Source: Actinomycetes bacterium (GTDB lineage: Bacteria; Actinomycetota; Acidimicrobiia; Acidimicrobiales; Acidimicrobiaceae). Taken from it: a DNA stretch of 35,727 nt. The notes beneath the pieces are model-generated. The model did not search any database. It was not told the origin of the DNA and saw nothing but the letters and a program-made list of their open reading frames with translations. Below, one piece after another: positions 9,066 to 16,775 of the stretch. Location: the NCBI GenBank assembly GCA_021819725.1, contig JAKAQR010000028.1, forward strand, positions 1 through 35,727, given 5' to 3'. Position 1 is the first letter of the stretch. Every line of letters begins with the position of its first letter. The translations under genes were made by a program, and so were the position numbers.

Positions 9066-9674
9066 CGGCGACCTCCTGGCATTGCAGTACTTCTACTACA
9101 GGTTCGCTGGATTCCTTCGCCTTGTGGACGGCTTTCCCGTCCTCTGACTACTACGAATCCTCCGCCCCATCCCAAGGCCATCAGCCGACGGTGGGCCTGC
9201 CCGCCTCCGCACTGGATGTGCAAGAGCGAGGGCGATCTCGGGATGGTTCCCATGTTCACCATGTTTCCTTTGTCAGGATGGGTGCCCAGCTCTTCCGCTG
9301 CGGCCTCGTCATGGTTACGCCGCAGGCCTTCACCATGACCTCGTACACTGACATAAATAATCATTGCACGAGTTGTCCCTCCTAGTACATAGGAAGGATA
9401 CGCACCGCTGCCCGACCCATATCCACCAGATTTGGGGTCGGTTCCACGCTTAAGCGGGTTCAACCACTGGTTCACTTTCGTTACACCTCTCTGTCTTGCT
9501 AGCCGGACCCGAACCGTCTGGTAGTACCAATTCGTCCCGTCGTTGTCAGGGCTGCTTCCTGCCCTCCCGAGCACCTCCTCGGTTAGACTGCCCTCAGCTT
9601 CGCTGGGATGCTGCGACATCCCAAAGGCGGTGTCCTTTCATCACCGCAGGAATACATGGCGCCTCATGGCGCAC

Positions 9675-10418
9675 CTTCACCACATGGAATGGATCGAGAC
9701 AGATTTGGGCGTTAGGTGCCTTCTCACGGAAGGCCTTGGCAAAAGCTGGGCCGAGGTCCAAAGTGGTGCGCCTTGATCTTGGCGGTTCGCTCTTTGCCCA
9801 GCTCATTAAAGAATTCATCGAGGCTCTTGGCCTTCTTCCCCTCTGCCTGCGTAGACGATCTTGCCCGTCTCGTGGTTGGTAACAAGCGTGAGGTAATTAT
9901 GGTGCTTGCGATAACTGATCTCATCAACTCCGACGACGAAGAGGTCATCAAGACGATTGGGGTTGAGCTCCTCGGCGACCACTCGTTCACAGATTGTCCC
10001 TACCGTGCGCCATGCGACTCGGAGCAGTTTCGTAACCGTGGTCCCATTGAGTCCAATACTGGCATCTTGGCGGTTGCCCAAGCCACGAGGTGCTCAAAGT
10101 CCCTCGTGAAGCGAGACTCCCCAACAGGTCGGGCAAAGGGTACTGCCTCGGTGATGACTCCATGGTTGGGACACCGGAGCCGCCTTGAGTTGGCACGACA
10201 GCCACGTCTGGTGAGCCCCCATGTCGAGGTGTCGCCATCGCGAGTACATGCGTTCTCGTGTCATAACAGAACCGGGCCACATAGGAGCACTTCGGGCACA
10301 CGAGGCTCGACCGAGTGAGCCTGAGTTTTATCAGCAGTTCGTGTGGACGAACTAAAACCTCTACGACAGTGACACCACGAAGGCCTAGCATCTGCTTAAC
10401 TAGAGAGGTAGCGCGCAT
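9675..10418 (-). pseudogene. ISL3 transposase, N-terminal exon (multiple frameshifts)
   Basis: The upstream transposase exon starts at ATG 10418 with AAAGGAGT upstream. The family match runs MRATSLVKQMLGLRG, CPKCSYVARFCYDTRTH (zinc-binding head), YSRWRHLDMG, RLRCPNHGVITEAVPFARP, TTVTKLLRVAWRTVG, FVVGVDEISYRKHHNYLTLV (first catalytic Asp) and NAQICLDPFHVVK (second Asp), ending at the intron. The match changes frame near 10247, 10182, 10083, 9845 and 9757. Amino-acid identity to the family stays high between the breaks, so the decay is recent or artefactual. Confidence 0.85.
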
Positions 10419-10550
10419 GGTTCTGAACTCCTTTTTGATGCGTTGTTAACACCAAATTTAGAGCTCAGAAACCGTGCGCGTTCCTTATGCGGCTATTTCA
10501 GCCCTAATTACCCCCACTGAACTGGGACTACGACTCAGATCCTGGTGAAA

Positions 10551-10577
10551 TTCATCCACATGAATGTCAGGAGAGCC
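10551..10577 (-). repeat. ISL3 terminal inverted repeat, right
   Basis: This is the reverse complement of 6965-6991 over all 27 bases. The transposase start lies 133 bases inside. Confidence 0.92.
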
Positions 10578-10585
10578 CGGAATTT
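10578..10585. repeat. 8-bp target-site duplication, right copy
   Basis: CGGAATTT matches 6957-6964 exactly. Confidence 0.9.
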
Positions 10586-11189
10586 GTTGGACGCTGTTGC
10601 AGGTGGTATTCGCGAGAACTGGTCTAACGGGAACAGATGCCTCTCGGCGGGGGCACCAAGGGGCAACCTGATTAAAGTAGAGCCAGTCGGGCCCTGGCAC
10701 CCCTTCGACTGCCAGAATTCAGATTGCTTCCGATTTTGATGCATGGGACCGGTTGAGTTTCGTGTTCTACGGAGGTGGATGACGCCTACTGCCCTCGCTT
10801 GAGCTGGGGAATGGGAGTTGCCCCGCTTTTTCTTGGGTTGTTTCGCTCTGCTGATGGGATCGGTTCGCGCTGCAATTCGAGTGGGTATCACTTTGGCAAG
10901 AGGTTTTGGTCGGTCGGGCTCAACGTGTGTGATCATTGCTTCTCGTCGCCTCGTGTGGCGAGGACAATGGATATTCAAGTTTGAAAGGAGAGCTGCTTTT
11001 CATCAGGCGAGCTTAGATCGGCAATTGCGACAGCGGCGGGTGGCCTCTTCTATTGGTTTAGATCTCCCTTGGATCCGGTTTGGTATAACTCCGATTGCGA
11101 TCGTCACAGCTTCTACGAGCTGGAATATGGGACGTTGCGGCACGGCCTTCAGGCAGATGACGTGGCGGATTTGGCGACTGTGTTCGGAC
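10586..11189. other. Intergenic stretch between ISL3 and the large minus-strand operon
   Basis: No supported gene was found. Overlapping open frames on both strands (about 10535-10978 minus and 10818-11486 plus) have no recognisable motifs, and the second runs antisense into the radical SAM gene. The last part is the 3' end region of the operon. No clear terminator hairpin with a T tract was seen. Confidence 0.4.
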
Positions 11190-12989
11190 TCATACGGCAC
11201 AGCGATAGGGTCTCGGCAGACTCCCGTCGTCAAGTCTGGCGGCGAGAAAACGTTGAGTAACCAGACGTTTGCCGTTTTGGAGTGTCGAGTCAGGAGGTGC
11301 AAGCACCATGTCCGGGCTCGTGCGTTGGTCGGCACCAGCCGGGTGCCAGTACAGGCCATCTTCGGCAACCGTGAGTTCTGGAACCGTAGAGACGTCAGAG
11401 ATCTCGAGGCCCGAGGTCGAATGACCTCGTTGAAGAAGTGGTCGGACCAGGAAGTTGGTGGCTGGCACTCCTGCCCCAACGAGTAGGCGCTCCGCGTCGT
11501 TCACTTCATGTTCGTTTTCAGGCGTTGCCGTCATGGCCACACGAAGCGTCAAGCCCAGGCTGGTGAGACGATGGATACCCTCCATCGTTCGCGCCCAGCT
11601 CCCCCTCCCACGATGGAAATCGTGAGTCTCAGCGTGGGCGCCATCGAGGGATGTTTGGATCACGAGATTCGGATTGCCAGCAAACTCTCGAAGCTTTTCA
11701 AAGCGCGCGCCTCGGACAATCGTAGCGTTCGTGAGCAGAACGGTTGGCAACACTGCGGTGCTATAACGGAGAAGCTCCGTGAGATCGGCACGCAGGAGGG
11801 GCTCTCCTCCAGTGAGGTAGATCTCTTCGAAGCTCTCTGATTGCGCCTCGTCGACTATTTCGTGGAATCGATCAATCGAAAGTGCGCGGGGAAGGGCGCG
11901 CGGAGAGGACCCGACCGCACAGTAGTCACAAGCGAGATTGCAGTGAAAGTTCGTATAGATCCATAGTCGACGTGGGAAGTACGGGCTACCAAAGAGTGGA
12001 ACGACAGGTAGCTCATCTACGATGGATTCTGGACGAGAAGAGACTCCGATACGCGGAGTGTGTGTCGGATTGTCTTCATCGCTCCAACTTCCCCCAGTCG
12101 GTGTGAAAGACTCTAGCAATGAGGCACGATACAGGTGGTATTTCCCTTGCGAGCGCTCAATCGGGGGTAATACTTCAATACAGGTCGTCCACCATCCGGT
12201 CTCGATCGTTGACACAAAGAGCTCAGGAATTCCGGCTTTGCGCATCGAGACGGACTGGGCTTGCCAATCGTAGGGAAGTTCGACAAGCGTTGCCTTAGCG
12301 ACACCATCAGTTACTTCGATGACCGCGTACCAAACTTCCTGGCGGCCGTTGTTAGCAGGTTTGCCGAGGACGCCAACGTTGACTACTAGTGTTTGTCCAA
12401 AGTGTCGTTGCCACGGCAGGCCAGAATGGGTACAGCAGATGACTCGGGCCCCGCTGGCGTCGATTCGGCGCTGATGCTCCTGATCGGACAGGGATTCCCA
12501 CCAAAAGTCGTTGATCGCCAAGGTTGATCCGTGGACAAGATGGATGTCACACCCCCCAAGGTCGAATCTCTGTTCTGTGGGCAAGGTTCTCATCCACGAT
12601 GCAAAATCGGGCGTGGTGTGTGTTCGCGTGTAGTCGTAAATAAGGTTTGCGTAGCGATTATCAGTGGGATCCCGGTAGCCACATCCACAGTCGGCGTCTC
12701 CACGAGCAATCGCGACGTCATAGTTGCCCGCTATGCACTGGACACCTCCTGCCTTCAGAAGGGGCCAGAGTTCATTGATTTCTGCGCCAAAGCCACCGAG
12801 ATCACCTAGGCAGTACAGCTGATCGCAACCTCGCTGATTGGCGTCGGCAATGAAAGCCGAGAGCGCGTAGGGATTCGCATATGGTCCTCCGCAGACGGCA
12901 ACGCGGTAAGAGTTGGACTTCTCTCGGGGTACGAGCTGACGAGTAGTATCCAAAGTGTTAGCCTTCAAATCAGAGCTCTGATGGTTCAT
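11190..12989 (-). CDS. Metallophosphoesterase-like / radical SAM fusion protein
   Basis: A 599-residue two-domain protein. Residues about 25-240 resemble calcineurin-type phosphoesterases of the YfcE class: LGDLGGFG (62-68), GNYD (88-91), LVHGS and CTHSG. The first metal motif, normally D-x-H in ISDIHANPYAL, reads CGGPYANPYAL, so two metal ligands are missing and phosphoesterase activity is doubtful. Residues about 340-560 are a radical SAM domain with Cys350, Cys354 and Cys357 (CNLACDYC) for the 4Fe-4S cluster, then LTGGEPLL. Start: ATG 12989, with GAAAGG upstream; it overlaps the transporter gene by 20 bases. As last gene of the operon it probably modifies the same metabolite as its neighbours. 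Its reaction is unknown. Confidence 0.85.
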   Translation of the reverse strand: MNHQSSDLKANTLDTTRQLVPREKSNSYRVAVCGGPYANPYALSAFIADANQRGCDQLYCLGDLGGFGAEINELWPLLKAGGVQCIAGNYDVAIARGDADCGCGYRDPTDNRYANLIYDYTRTHTTPDFASWMRTLPTEQRFDLGGCDIHLVHGSTLAINDFWWESLSDQEHQRRIDASGARVICCTHSGLPWQRHFGQTLVVNVGVLGKPANNGRQEVWYAVIEVTDGVAKATLVELPYDWQAQSVSMRKAGIPELFVSTIETGWWTTCIEVLPPIERSQGKYHLYRASLLESFTPTGGSWSDEDNPTHTPRIGVSSRPESIVDELPVVPLFGSPYFPRRLWIYTNFHCNLACDYCAVGSSPRALPRALSIDRFHEIVDEAQSESFEEIYLTGGEPLLRADLTELLRYSTAVLPTVLLTNATIVRGARFEKLREFAGNPNLVIQTSLDGAHAETHDFHRGRGSWARTMEGIHRLTSLGLTLRVAMTATPENEHEVNDAERLLVGAGVPATNFLVRPLLQRGHSTSGLEISDVSTVPELTVAEDGLYWHPAGADQRTSPDMVLAPPDSTLQNGKRLVTQRFLAARLDDGSLPRPYRCAV

Positions 12990-14412
12990 GGTCACCTTTC
13001 TTAAACGTTGAACCTGAGACCTGGTTCACCACTTCCTCAAGAGATCGGCGTGATGGCTCGATCCCTCCAAGTAGGGAGTAGGCCACGATGCCAAGGAACC
13101 CGAGGAGCCAGAACCCTACCACCAATGAGTAGGAGGCAGTCGTTCCAATCTCGACTGCCAGGACCGGAAGGTAGAGCGTGCCGATGATGGCCCCACAGCG
13201 CCCGATGGCAACCGACGTTCCAACCCCGGCGGCACGGAGATGCGTAGGGAACAATTCCGTGAAAGTCGGGTACGCGGAGGTCCAAGCGGCGGTGCCGGCC
13301 GCATTGGCTACGATAAAAGCTGCTGTAACGAGATGAGCATCGCGGCTCGACGTGGCGAGTGCGAGAAGAATGACACCTACGGCGGCCAAGAGATAGGTAA
13401 TAGCGACCATCAGGAGGTGTCCAACCCTGTCGAATGCTTGGGCCATGATGAGTCCGCCGATTAGACCTCCTAGGTTCCCTAGGATATAGAACAGAGGCAT
13501 CGAACGATCCGAGATGTGGACCTGGTGAAGGACCACCACTGACAGCAGTGCGAAGATGCCGTAATACCCAAAGGCTTCCGAGAGGTCGAGCGTGGCACCG
13601 AGCACGAGTCTCCAGCGGTAGCAAGTGAGAAGTTCACGGAGCGCACCGAGCTGATTCGGTGCCCGGAGTTGGTCGATGTCGAGGTTTTGGTGTAGTGGTA
13701 GTGGTGCCGATCCACCGCATGATGCTTCGAAACTACGTAGGACTTGTTGCGCTTCGACTGTGCGACCTTGGGACACGAGCCATCGTGGAGACTCGGGGAT
13801 GCGCCGCCGGAACAGGAGGACCAACAATGCTAGCGCACCTCCGAAGATGAAAAGATATCTCCACGAGGTAGCCGCGGCAATCGCAAAAGTATCGAGCACC
13901 AAGAACGCTAGTAGGCCCGCAGCGATTGCTCCCGCTGGCCAGAAGTTCATGACTATGGCGTTTGCCTTCCCTCTGACTCTGGCTGGTATGAACTCGGCGA
14001 TCGCAGCGTTGACGATGGCATACTCCGCCCCAACCCCAAGAGCTGCAAGAAAGCGGAGTCCATAGACTGCCGTCAGATCTGGGCTGAGTCCTGTAAGGAC
14101 GGTAAAGCCTGCATACCAAAGCAAGGTCCAGAGAAAGAGTCGACGGCGACCGAACCGGTCCGCGAGACGCCCGCCGAGTAACGCACCGAACAGGATGCCT
14201 CCAAGCCACACAGCGAGCACTGCGTCCTGTTCAAAGACGGTCGCATGGAAATAAGTACCAAGCGGGCCGATGGCGTTCGAGAACATTTGAACCTCGAAGG
14301 AATCGAAAAGCCACCCAGCCCCGAGGGCTATCAAAATCGTGGTGTGCATCGGGCTCCAGGCCAGGCGGTCGAGCCGAGCTCCGGTCTCTTGCGGCGTCAG
14401 TCGTGTTGCCAC
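12970..14412 (-). CDS. MFS transporter (metabolite:H+ symporter type)
   Basis: A 480-residue, 12-helix transporter of the major facilitator superfamily. Helix 1 (ILIALGAGWLFDSFEVQMF) with an Asp is typical of the aromatic acid/sugar symporter branches. The loop 2-3 signature is GGRLADRFGRRRLF, the loop after helix 6 has PESPRWLVSQGR, and the second half repeats the signature as AQAFDRVGHL. The GTG start has GGAGG five bases upstream. It overlaps the glycosyltransferase gene by 16 bases and the radical SAM fusion by 20. In this operon it is a good candidate to export the final product or import its precursor; the sequence alone does not give direction or substrate. Confidence 0.88.
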   Translation of the reverse strand: MATRLTPQETGARLDRLAWSPMHTTILIALGAGWLFDSFEVQMFSNAIGPLGTYFHATVFEQDAVLAVWLGGILFGALLGGRLADRFGRRRLFLWTLLWYAGFTVLTGLSPDLTAVYGLRFLAALGVGAEYAIVNAAIAEFIPARVRGKANAIVMNFWPAGAIAAGLLAFLVLDTFAIAAATSWRYLFIFGGALALLVLLFRRRIPESPRWLVSQGRTVEAQQVLRSFEASCGGSAPLPLHQNLDIDQLRAPNQLGALRELLTCYRWRLVLGATLDLSEAFGYYGIFALLSVVVLHQVHISDRSMPLFYILGNLGGLIGGLIMAQAFDRVGHLLMVAITYLLAAVGVILLALATSSRDAHLVTAAFIVANAAGTAAWTSAYPTFTELFPTHLRAAGVGTSVAIGRCGAIIGTLYLPVLAVEIGTTASYSLVVGFWLLGFLGIVAYSLLGGIEPSRRSLEEVVNQVSGSTFKKGDHEPSEL

Positions 14413-15311
14413 AGGTCCCTCCTCACCGGGTCAGCCTGTTCGGTTGTTGGGTGCTCATGATCCCGATTCTGTTCAATAACGGTTCGACCGAAGTTATTCT
14501 GAGAATGGTCATGCCGCTCTTGGATGTCGATGCTCAACGTAGGTTGGGTTACCTTTCGACTTCGTTTCTTTGTTGGAATCAGCGAGGTCCAGAACGGTCC
14601 ACGCTGATACCAGCGGGCGATGTTAGTCGGCTGAACTCCCAGGAAGTAGCAACCCTTGAGGAGCTGCATGAAGACAATCATCGACCAGGTGCCATGTTCG
14701 AGAAATCGGCGCGAGGAGGCGATGGATACAGCCGGAAGTACGACGAGCCTGCCCTGGCGAGTTAGTCGTCGAGAGAACTCAAGATCCTCCATAATTGGAA
14801 GCTCTGGGAAACCACCCAATTGCTCGAACACGGAACGGCGTACAAAGAGTGCCTGATCGCCGAATATCTGATGAAGATATCGTGCTCGTCGTGTCGAGCT
14901 CCATGCAAGGTAATCAAGACCTCGCGTGTGATAATCGAATTCTAACGCGAGCCCTCCTCCGATAATATCGGGACTACTCAGGGCTTCGCGCAGCTGATCG
15001 AAGGCATTGGGATCAATCCAACAATCGGCGTGAATGAACCATAGCACTGGTGCTGAGGCAGCTTGGGCACCACAGTTCATCTGGTGCGCACGGCCTGGGG
15101 GAGAGTTGAGAACGCGAGCTTTTTGCGCTGCAATGGTGGTGGTTGAATCTGTCGACCCACCATCGACGACGATAAGCTCGGCCCCCAGACAGATCTGGTG
15201 TAGGTAGTTGAGGAGTGCCCCAATGGTTTTCTCCTCGTTCAGGGTGGGAATAATGATGGAGATCACCGGAGACGACCTGCGCTCTGTGCCCTGGACATCA
15301 CAAACCGACAT
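14397..15311 (-). CDS. TIGR04283-type glycosyltransferase (arsenosugar-locus family)
   Basis: A 304-residue family-2 glycosyltransferase. The GT-A fold opens with ISIIIPTLNEEKTIGALL, followed by LIVVDGGSTDSTTTIA, GRAHQMNCGAQAA and the metal/sugar-nucleotide motif FIHADC, then a late MEDLEFSRRL acceptor-side motif. This pattern matches the group annotated as arsenosugar biosynthesis glycosyltransferase TIGR04283, originally seen beside radical SAM/selenodomain proteins. After about residue 235 a basic, His-rich tail of about 65 residues is not part of the fold. ATG 15311 has GAGGG five bases upstream. It overlaps the TIGR04282-type gene by 14 bases, the usual pairing of the two transferases. 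Confidence 0.9.
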   Translation of the reverse strand: MSVCDVQGTERRSSPVISIIIPTLNEEKTIGALLNYLHQICLGAELIVVDGGSTDSTTTIAAQKARVLNSPPGRAHQMNCGAQAASAPVLWFIHADCWIDPNAFDQLREALSSPDIIGGGLALEFDYHTRGLDYLAWSSTRRARYLHQIFGDQALFVRRSVFEQLGGFPELPIMEDLEFSRRLTRQGRLVVLPAVSIASSRRFLEHGTWSMIVFMQLLKGCYFLGVQPTNIARWYQRGPFWTSLIPTKKRSRKVTQPTLSIDIQERHDHSQNNFGRTVIEQNRDHEHPTTEQADPVRRDLWQHD

Positions 15312-15987
15312 GAGTCCCTCGTGATATCGGCTTCGCTTGACATAACAGGGATCGAATCTCTGGCGATAGGGTTGGTGCCTTGATCAGTTCGAGAGCATCG
15401 TTAGGGGTGTCGAGGTCTCGCAATGGAGCAAGAAGCCCAACGGAGAGTCTGAAGCTTTTTGCTGCTGCTACAGTCGCTTCGAGAACGTCTGGTCCTCCCC
15501 AAAGGGTGGGGTCAATGTCGAAGACTGAAAGCTCTAACTGGTTCATCGCGATCAGGTAATAACCACCGTCGAGCGCCGGGCCAATCACGACGTCGAAACC
15601 AGAACTCAGCATCGATGAGGCATGGCGCAAGTGCTGCCCAGTTATGAGAGGGATGTCGGTACCGATGATCATCAGCGGTCCAGATGTTCGTCGGTAGACA
15701 TCGTCTGCTGCAGCCATGAGGCGTTTTCCAAGGTGGTCGCCTCGCTGGGCGATGAGATGAATTTGAGGGTCCAACAAGGTGGAGAAGGTGTGACCGGACT
15801 CCGGGGGGTCGAAGCAAAGGTACGTGTTCATCGGGGCAACCTCTCGCGCAAGCTGCACGGCGTTGTGAATCAACGCCTGCTGGAGCTCAACGAGCTGGAG
15901 GTCATTGAGTATTGGGGCAAGGCGAGTTTTTACTTGTCCAGGCCGAGGGGTTTTTGCCATGATCGCAATAGCTGGAGCAGCGCTCAT
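15298..15987 (-). CDS. TIGR04282-type glycosyltransferase (arsenosugar-locus family)
   Basis: A 229-residue nucleotidyl/glycosyltransferase-like protein (DUF2064 group). The signature MAKTPRPGQVKTRLAP near residue 10 resembles the nucleotide-binding loop of MobA/CofC-type enzymes. GDHLGKRL, the acidic IIGTDIPLI and GPALDGGYYLIAM follow, all diagnostic of the TIGR04282 family paired with TIGR04283 transferases. The reaction has not been settled biochemically as far as I know; transfer of an activated sugar or polyol group in arsenosugar formation is inferred from context. It starts at ATG 15987 in an ATGA overlap with the upstream phosphorylase gene. Confidence 0.9.
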   Translation of the reverse strand: MSAAPAIAIMAKTPRPGQVKTRLAPILNDLQLVELQQALIHNAVQLAREVAPMNTYLCFDPPESGHTFSTLLDPQIHLIAQRGDHLGKRLMAAADDVYRRTSGPLMIIGTDIPLITGQHLRHASSMLSSGFDVVIGPALDGGYYLIAMNQLELSVFDIDPTLWGGPDVLEATVAAAKSFRLSVGLLAPLRDLDTPNDALELIKAPTLSPEIRSLLCQAKPISRGTHVGL

Positions 15988-16775
15988 GATTCCACCCGAA
16001 AGACCTCCCCAGCTGGTTGGGGTGTGTGGGCGTTCACGAGGGGTAGTGCAGCACGGATCAGTTCGGCGAAGCGGTCTGCACTCACCCGCATCCGTGCTAC
16101 TAGTGCTTCGATCGGTTCGGGTACGTTGGCGACACCGTTGGCGTAATCGGTGACGTATCCAACGAGGGCGTAGGGCAATTGGGCCTCTCCAGCGAGAACT
16201 GTCTCTGGTCCGCCAGTCTGGCTGATCGCAGTCACGCCACAGGCCGCTAAGGCACTGATTTCTGTTCGAGAGTTGAACCGTGGGCCATCCACATGTCCGT
16301 AGACCCCATTTGTCAAAATCTTTGATTCGAATTCTTTGCCCGCGTTGATGAGTGAGTTTCGAAGATCATCAGAGAAAGGGTGGTCGAAGATCCAGTGCCC
16401 GCGATCTTTCTGTCCCGGAGTGTCAAACCAAGTACATAAGCTGCCGTCTGGCATTCGATTTGACCCGAAGTAAAGGTCGTCAAAGACGATCAGCGAACCG
16501 GGCTCGATTGACGGTTGAACAGCTCCACACGCAGTGCAGCCGATGACGGCGCTCACTCCAAGATCGATGAGGGCGGAGAGGTTAGCCTTATGGTTTACCT
16601 GATGCGAGAGTCGCTCGTGTGATGGCCCGTGGCGTGATACGTGTGCTACCACTGTGTCTCCTACCGTACCAAGTGTCACGTTGACACTACCAAAGGGTGT
16701 TGTAGCATGATGAATCTGACGGTCGATGAGGCCTGGCCACTGGTCGATTCCTGAACCTGAGATGATACCGATCAT
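15984..16775 (-). CDS. MTA phosphorylase-like (PNP family 2) enzyme
   Basis: A 263-residue member of the 5'-methylthioadenosine/purine nucleoside phosphorylase family, which splits a 5'-substituted nucleoside with phosphate into base and sugar-1-phosphate. Visible motifs are GIISGSGI (phosphate loop), VSRHGPSHERLSHQVNHKANL, GCTACGAV, DGPRFNSRTEI and SQTGGPETVLAGEA (substrate pocket). VTDYANG replaces the VTDYDCW of animal MTAP, so one of the two Asp positions near the purine is changed. Between a radical SAM enzyme and two sugar transferases, the natural guess is removal of adenine from a 5'-deoxyadenosyl product rather than from MTA itself. The start overlaps the radical SAM stop (ATGA). Confidence 0.88.
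   Translation of the reverse strand: MIGIISGSGIDQWPGLIDRQIHHATTPFGSVNVTLGTVGDTVVAHVSRHGPSHERLSHQVNHKANLSALIDLGVSAVIGCTACGAVQPSIEPGSLIVFDDLYFGSNRMPDGSLCTWFDTPGQKDRGHWIFDHPFSDDLRNSLINAGKEFESKILTNGVYGHVDGPRFNSRTEISALAACGVTAISQTGGPETVLAGEAQLPYALVGYVTDYANGVANVPEPIEALVARMRVSADRFAELIRAALPLVNAHTPQPAGEVFRVES

Larger units (their letters stand above)
7513..9674 (-). mobile_element. Group II intron, full length
   Basis: A 2162-base self-splicing retroelement inserted in the transposase gene. Its 5' end is GTGCGCC at 9674, right after the codons for HVVK. The 3' end is GACCCTAC at 7513. Domain V is the 34-base hairpin at 7576-7609, starting GAGCC with the catalytic AGC. Domain VI is a 9-bp perfect helix of GGACCAGAG/CTCTGGTCC (7521-7529 with 7560-7568). 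Domain IV holds the reverse transcriptase gene. Both boundaries lie between codons, so splicing would restore a continuous ...HVVK-LGTEAL... junction. I looked for an exact EBS1 match to the 5' exon end GTGAAG and did not find one by eye. Confidence 0.9.
6965..10577 (-). mobile_element. ISL3-family insertion sequence carrying a group II intron
   Basis: The element is 3613 bases, or about 1451 without the intron, a normal ISL3 size. Its ends are perfect 27-base inverted repeats (6965-6991 and 10551-10577) beginning GGCTCTCCTGACATTC, flanked by the exact 8-bp duplication CGGAATTT. The transposase is read on the minus strand from 10418 and is interrupted at codon phase 0 by the intron at 7513-9674. 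Perfect ends and duplication imply a recent insertion, yet the transposase exons carry about seven frameshifts. The element was therefore probably mobilised in trans, or the frameshifts are sequencing errors. Confidence 0.9.

Noticed and set aside
10818..11486. 222-codon plus-strand frame
   Set aside because: It has no motif or ribosome-binding site, and its second half is antisense to the radical SAM fusion gene.
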